From UMGS1668 sp035447605 (lineage in GTDB: Bacteria; Bacillota; Clostridia; Oscillospirales; Ruminococcaceae): 40,821 nt of DNA. The notes under the pieces are model-generated. The model saw nothing but the letters and a program-made list of their open reading frames with translations. It was not told where the DNA came from and did not search any database. The stretch is taken from assembly GCA_035447605.1 (NCBI GenBank), contig DAOTHJ010000018.1:1-40821 (forward strand), written 5' to 3'. How positions within the stretch are numbered: the stretch's first letter is position 1; the number at the start of each line of letters is the position of its first letter. The position numbers were made by a program, and so were the translations under genes. Below, in pieces: positions 38,767-40,821 of this stretch.

Positions 38767-38935
38767 GATGGACTCGGTTTTAGCATGAACCTTTCGGCCG
38801 CGTTTATTCCATGCGGCTCAAATCATGAGTGAAAGACATCCGGCAGGTTCCGCGGTCCATACCCGGGAAACGGCTTTGCCTGCTGAAGGATTCCCATGCG
38901 AATATAAACCGTTTTTTGTGCGCCGTAGCGAAAAG

Positions 38936-39200
38936 GAGTCGGCCGCTTTTAAGCCGATCGTTCAGAGGGCGTATCCGGTCTCGGTAAAGAGCGAGCCGCG
39001 GCAGGGGCAATCCAAGAATTCCATGGGGCTCTCGTATCATGGGTGGGAGCCGCCCGCTTTTTAAGCCGACCGTTCAGGCGGTGTATCTCAGTGGCTTTCT
39101 TTTAAATCCCCGGTCGCGGGATTGTCGATCAGCTTCCCGGTCTCCGTAAAGCGCGAGCCGTGGCAGGGGCAATCCCAAGAGTGCTCCTGCGAATTCCATT
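38936..39200. repeat. Imperfect tandem duplication covering the Rieske gene end
   Basis: Copy 1 (38936-39026) and copy 2 (39047-39200) share CGGCCGCTTTT/CGCCCGCTTTT, AAGCCGA-CGTTCAG, CCGGTCTC-GTAAAG-GCGAGCCG-GGCAGGGGCAATCC and AATTCCAT. Copy 2 contains the real gene end; copy 1 is shorter by an internal deletion. Confidence 0.8.
38962..39026 (-). pseudogene. Decayed copy of the Rieske oxidoreductase tail
   Basis: Read on the minus strand this gives EFLDCPCRGSLFTETGYAL and a stop, against EHSWDCPCHGSRFTETGKLID in the real gene next to it. The cluster-binding His is changed to Arg (CAC to CGC). The downstream flank is copied too: AAGCCGATCGTTCAG at 38950 matches AAGCCGACCGTTCAG at 39063. An internal deletion of about 50 bp removes the gene's last codons. 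This is the clearest case of a duplicated gene tail in the window. Confidence 0.75.
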
Positions 39201-40392
39201 TAAGCGCGCAGCCCAGATGCGGACAGCGTTTTTTGGAAATCGTCAGCAGATTGGTCACGGCCTCGAAGGCGTTGACGGCAAGCTGCGGCCGCAGGATCGT
39301 TCTTGACGGGGAGAAGACCGACGCATACGGATTTTCTTTTCCCGTCACCAGATCCGTCAGGAGCATCGCCGACACCATCGAGGAGGTCATGCCCCATTTG
39401 TTAAAGCCTGTCGCCACATAAAAATCCGGGGTATTTTTTGAGTACTGCCCGATATAGGGGACGCCGTCCAGCGTCATGCAGTCCTGCGTCGCCCAGCGGT
39501 ACGCTTCATGGGCGCCGGGATACTTCCGCCCGGCAAAATCCGTGAGCTCCCGCCAGCCGCCGCCCTTTTTTCCGGTGCGGTGGTCCCCGCCGCCGATCAG
39601 CAGCAAATTTTCATAGTTGCGGAAGGACATCCCTTTTTCGGCCTCATCCACATACATTCCGTCGACATCCGGCGCGCCTTCGAGCGCAAGCACATAGGAG
39701 CGGTGCTGGTACATTTTTAAAAAGTAGCTGCCGTGTTTGTTGATAAAGGGAAAATGCGTCGCCACGATGATTTTGTCCGCCGTGATCGTTCCGTAATCCG
39801 TGAGCGCCATATGTTTGGTCAGCTCGCGAACGGCGGTATGCTCATAGATCTTCAGCCCCTGTGCGGCGACCGAAACGAATTTCAGGGGATGGAATTGCGC
39901 CTGATTTTTGAATTTGACCGCCCCGGCAACCGGGAACGGAAGCGGAAGCCGGTCCGCAAATTCCGCGGGGAAGCCGATTTTGCCGAGCGCCTCCAGCTCC
40001 TTCTCAATTTTAAACTCATTGCTGAGGGAGTAAACGAACGCGTCTTTGGTTTCAAAATTGCAGTCGATCTCCCGGCAAAGCTCCCGGTATTTTTCCAGAG
40101 CGGCCTCGTTCGCCTCCAGATACATCCGGGCCCTTTCCACGCCGAATTCGCGGATCAGCTTGTCGTAGATCAGCCCGTGCTCGGAGGTAACTTTTGCCGT
40201 CGTATTCTTTGTGATGCCGCTGCAGATCGTGTCGGCCTCCGCAAGCACATAATCCACGCCGGCCTGTTTCAGCATGGAGGCGCAGAGGATGCCGGCCATT
40301 CCTCCGCCGATAATCAAAACGTCCGTGTGTATTTCATTATTTAATCTCCCGAAGCTTGGAAGCTCGGAAGTTTCGGACCATAAGGAACCCAT
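39088..40392 (-). CDS. FAD-dependent oxidoreductase with C-terminal Rieske domain
   Basis: A 434-residue flavoprotein of the DAO/glycine-oxidase-like family fused to a Rieske [2Fe-2S] domain, as in YhfW of Bacillus. VLIIGGGMAGILCA near residue 25 binds FAD; the DAO core ends with GVPYIGQYSKNTPDFYVATGFNKWG, a motif repeated in the family. The Rieske ligands are C-P-H in KKRCPHLGC and C-P-C-H in WDCPCHGSRF near residue 410. The substrate is unknown. The ATG at 40392 has GGTGGTGATC before it; the upstream ATG at 40479 reads through a decayed tRNA and is rejected. Confidence 0.92.
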   Translation of the reverse strand: MGSLWSETSELPSFGRLNNEIHTDVLIIGGGMAGILCASMLKQAGVDYVLAEADTICSGITKNTTAKVTSEHGLIYDKLIREFGVERARMYLEANEAALEKYRELCREIDCNFETKDAFVYSLSNEFKIEKELEALGKIGFPAEFADRLPLPFPVAGAVKFKNQAQFHPLKFVSVAAQGLKIYEHTAVRELTKHMALTDYGTITADKIIVATHFPFINKHGSYFLKMYQHRSYVLALEGAPDVDGMYVDEAEKGMSFRNYENLLLIGGGDHRTGKKGGGWRELTDFAGRKYPGAHEAYRWATQDCMTLDGVPYIGQYSKNTPDFYVATGFNKWGMTSSMVSAMLLTDLVTGKENPYASVFSPSRTILRPQLAVNAFEAVTNLLTISKKRCPHLGCALKWNSQEHSWDCPCHGSRFTETGKLIDNPATGDLKESH

Positions 40393-40448
40393 GCGATCAC
40401 CACCATGAGGTAGTATGCCTGATTTTACGGAGGTTATTTGGCCCTGCC

Positions 40449-40497
40449 GGCGGAACGGCGCATGATTCACCGGCGTCACCCATCATTCGACTTCAAG
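40449..40497 (-). pseudogene. Decayed 3' half of tRNA-Ser
   Basis: Over 28 nt (about 40470-40497) this matches the variable arm and anticodon 3' half of the tRNA-Ser at 40763 with only five mismatches, all transitions (core CGTCACCCATCATTCGACTTC against TGTTACCCATCACTCGATTTC). Before that, GGCGGA-ACGG resembles the acceptor end, with the T arm partly deleted. It cannot fold into a tRNA. It may be an old attachment-site copy or a duplicated tail. Confidence 0.6.
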
Positions 40498-40512
40498 GGG
40501 TATTTCAGGGCT

Positions 40513-40619
40513 ACTTATTCAATCCCCTTCATCCCACGCTGGAACTTGCTATGCGGCTTGCCCGGCTGCTGGGCGTGACTGTCGAAGAAGTATTTACCCT
40601 TAACGATACCAAAGAATAA
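40513..40619 (+). pseudogene. C-terminal fragment of an XRE-type HTH regulator
   Basis: Reading the plus strand gives NPLHPTLELAMRLARLLG then VTVEEVFTLNDTKE and a stop, which is the standard end of the small Cro/C1-type regulators of Bacillota. The helix-turn-helix half that should precede it (about 40 residues) is missing; the frame runs instead into the decayed tRNA. The gene is therefore broken and has no start. It is probably the leftover of a mobile element once lodged at tRNA-Ser. Confidence 0.65.
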
Positions 40620-40728
40620 CGACAGCCATGCAACGGTAATAAAAACCATTGTTGTGACAGCCGGATAGCTATCCGCTTTTCTTTTAAGGCCGCAAAGTCC
40701 AAATATGGGCAGTATCGCAAGATAGAAA
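40620..40728. other. Short region between XRE fragment and tRNA-Ser terminator
   Basis: About 110 nt with no intact frame or motif that I recognise. Confidence 0.4.
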
Positions 40729-40761
40729 AAGTCCCTGAAAACTCAGCGCTTTCAGGGACTT
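40729..40761 (-). terminator. Terminator of tRNA-Ser
   Basis: AAGTCCCTGAAA (40729-40740) pairs perfectly with TTTCAGGGACTT (40750-40761); on the minus strand five T follow. It starts 2 nt after the tRNA CCA end. Confidence 0.92.
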
Positions 40762-40762
40762 C

Positions 40763-40821
40763 TGGCGGAGACGGTGGGATTCGAACCCACGGACGGTGTT
40801 ACCCATCACTCGATTTCGAGT
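40763..40821 (-). tRNA. tRNA-Ser (anticodon CGA), partial at window edge
   Basis: On the minus strand the 3' part is complete: anticodon loop CTCGAAA with anticodon CGA, the anticodon stem strand TCGAG, long variable arm (GATGG/CCGTC stem), T arm GTGGG-TTCGAAT-CCCAC, acceptor strand CGTCTCC, discriminator G and encoded CCA (40763-40765). The long variable arm shows class II and with CGA reads UCG, hence serine. The 5' half lies beyond the window. Confidence 0.93.

Noticed and set aside
38830..38935. A second echo of the Rieske gene further downstream
   Set aside because: I tried to align it to the gene tail in all frames and found no convincing match.
40393..40479. N-terminal extension of the FAD-Rieske protein to 40479
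   Set aside because: This stretch overlaps the decayed tRNA-Ser; the ATG at 40392 has a ribosome site and starts at the usual distance from the FAD motif.

Overview
The window looks like about 40.8 kb of chromosome from a GC-rich (clearly over 50% G+C) anaerobic member of the Bacillota, class Clostridia. The signs are a 5S rRNA/tRNA-Asn cluster end, Shine-Dalgarno sites of the AGGAGG type before most genes, a perfect CIRCE element on clpB, an M-box riboswitch on mgtE, an RsgI-type anti-sigma factor, and two genes with promoters of the sporulation sigma-K type. I cannot name a genus. Nothing resembles a phage or a large island; most genes are housekeeping, transport or stress genes.

Layout. 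1-341: end of an rRNA operon (5S, tRNA-Asn, terminator). 486-3829 (minus): a four-gene operon of amino-acid ABC transporter plus a CntK-like cofactor-independent amino-acid racemase, with a decayed copy of the racemase tail behind it. 4357-6564 (plus): small membrane protein, iron-sulfur flavoprotein, YczE-like membrane protein. 6680-9307 (minus): clpB under CIRCE/HrcA control. 10009-11310 (plus): CPA2-type cation/proton antiporter. 11568-14650 (minus): M18 aminopeptidase, tRNA-dihydrouridine synthase, SseB-like protein. 14770-16884 (plus): a 60-bp tandem repeat, M-box riboswitch, possible leader peptide with a second attenuator, mgtE. 17004-20314 (minus): arsenic cluster arsR / permease-ferredoxin-thioredoxin-acr3 with two identical-type ArsR palindromes. 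20449-21724 (minus): two secreted proteins (DUF2680 with CDGTG repeats; DUF2202 ferritin-like). 22205-24470 (plus): two-component system sharing a candidate operator motif with the DUF2202 gene. 24713-26319: ECF sigma factor and RsgI-like anti-sigma factor with a long acidic tail. 26520-28977: a hypothetical gene, then two genes with matched sigma-K-like promoters, one with collagen-like Gly-Pro-Pro triplets, probably spore-surface proteins. 29273-30733: TrmO, a Cys-rich DUF3795 protein, a stand-alone FakA C-terminal-like domain. 31099-35838 (plus): PadR regulator, DUF1700 protein, two short-chain dehydrogenases, DUF4153 membrane protein. 36315-37859 (minus): DegV/FakB-like protein and a hemolysin III/PAQR protein. 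38536-40392 (minus): small ferritin-like protein and a FAD oxidoreductase with a Rieske domain. 40449-40821: a decayed half tRNA-Ser, a broken XRE regulator and the 3' part of an intact tRNA-Ser(CGA).

The most unusual pattern is recurrent: short, diverged copies of the 3' end of a gene lie just downstream of that gene (racemase, FakA-CTD-like gene, Rieske oxidoreductase, tRNA-Ser, and more weakly the M18 peptidase). Degenerate local repeats fill several other intergenic stretches, and one dehydrogenase carries an in-frame 66-bp internal duplication. This genome seems to make and slowly erode local duplications, and it has unusually long intergenic regions that hold the remains.
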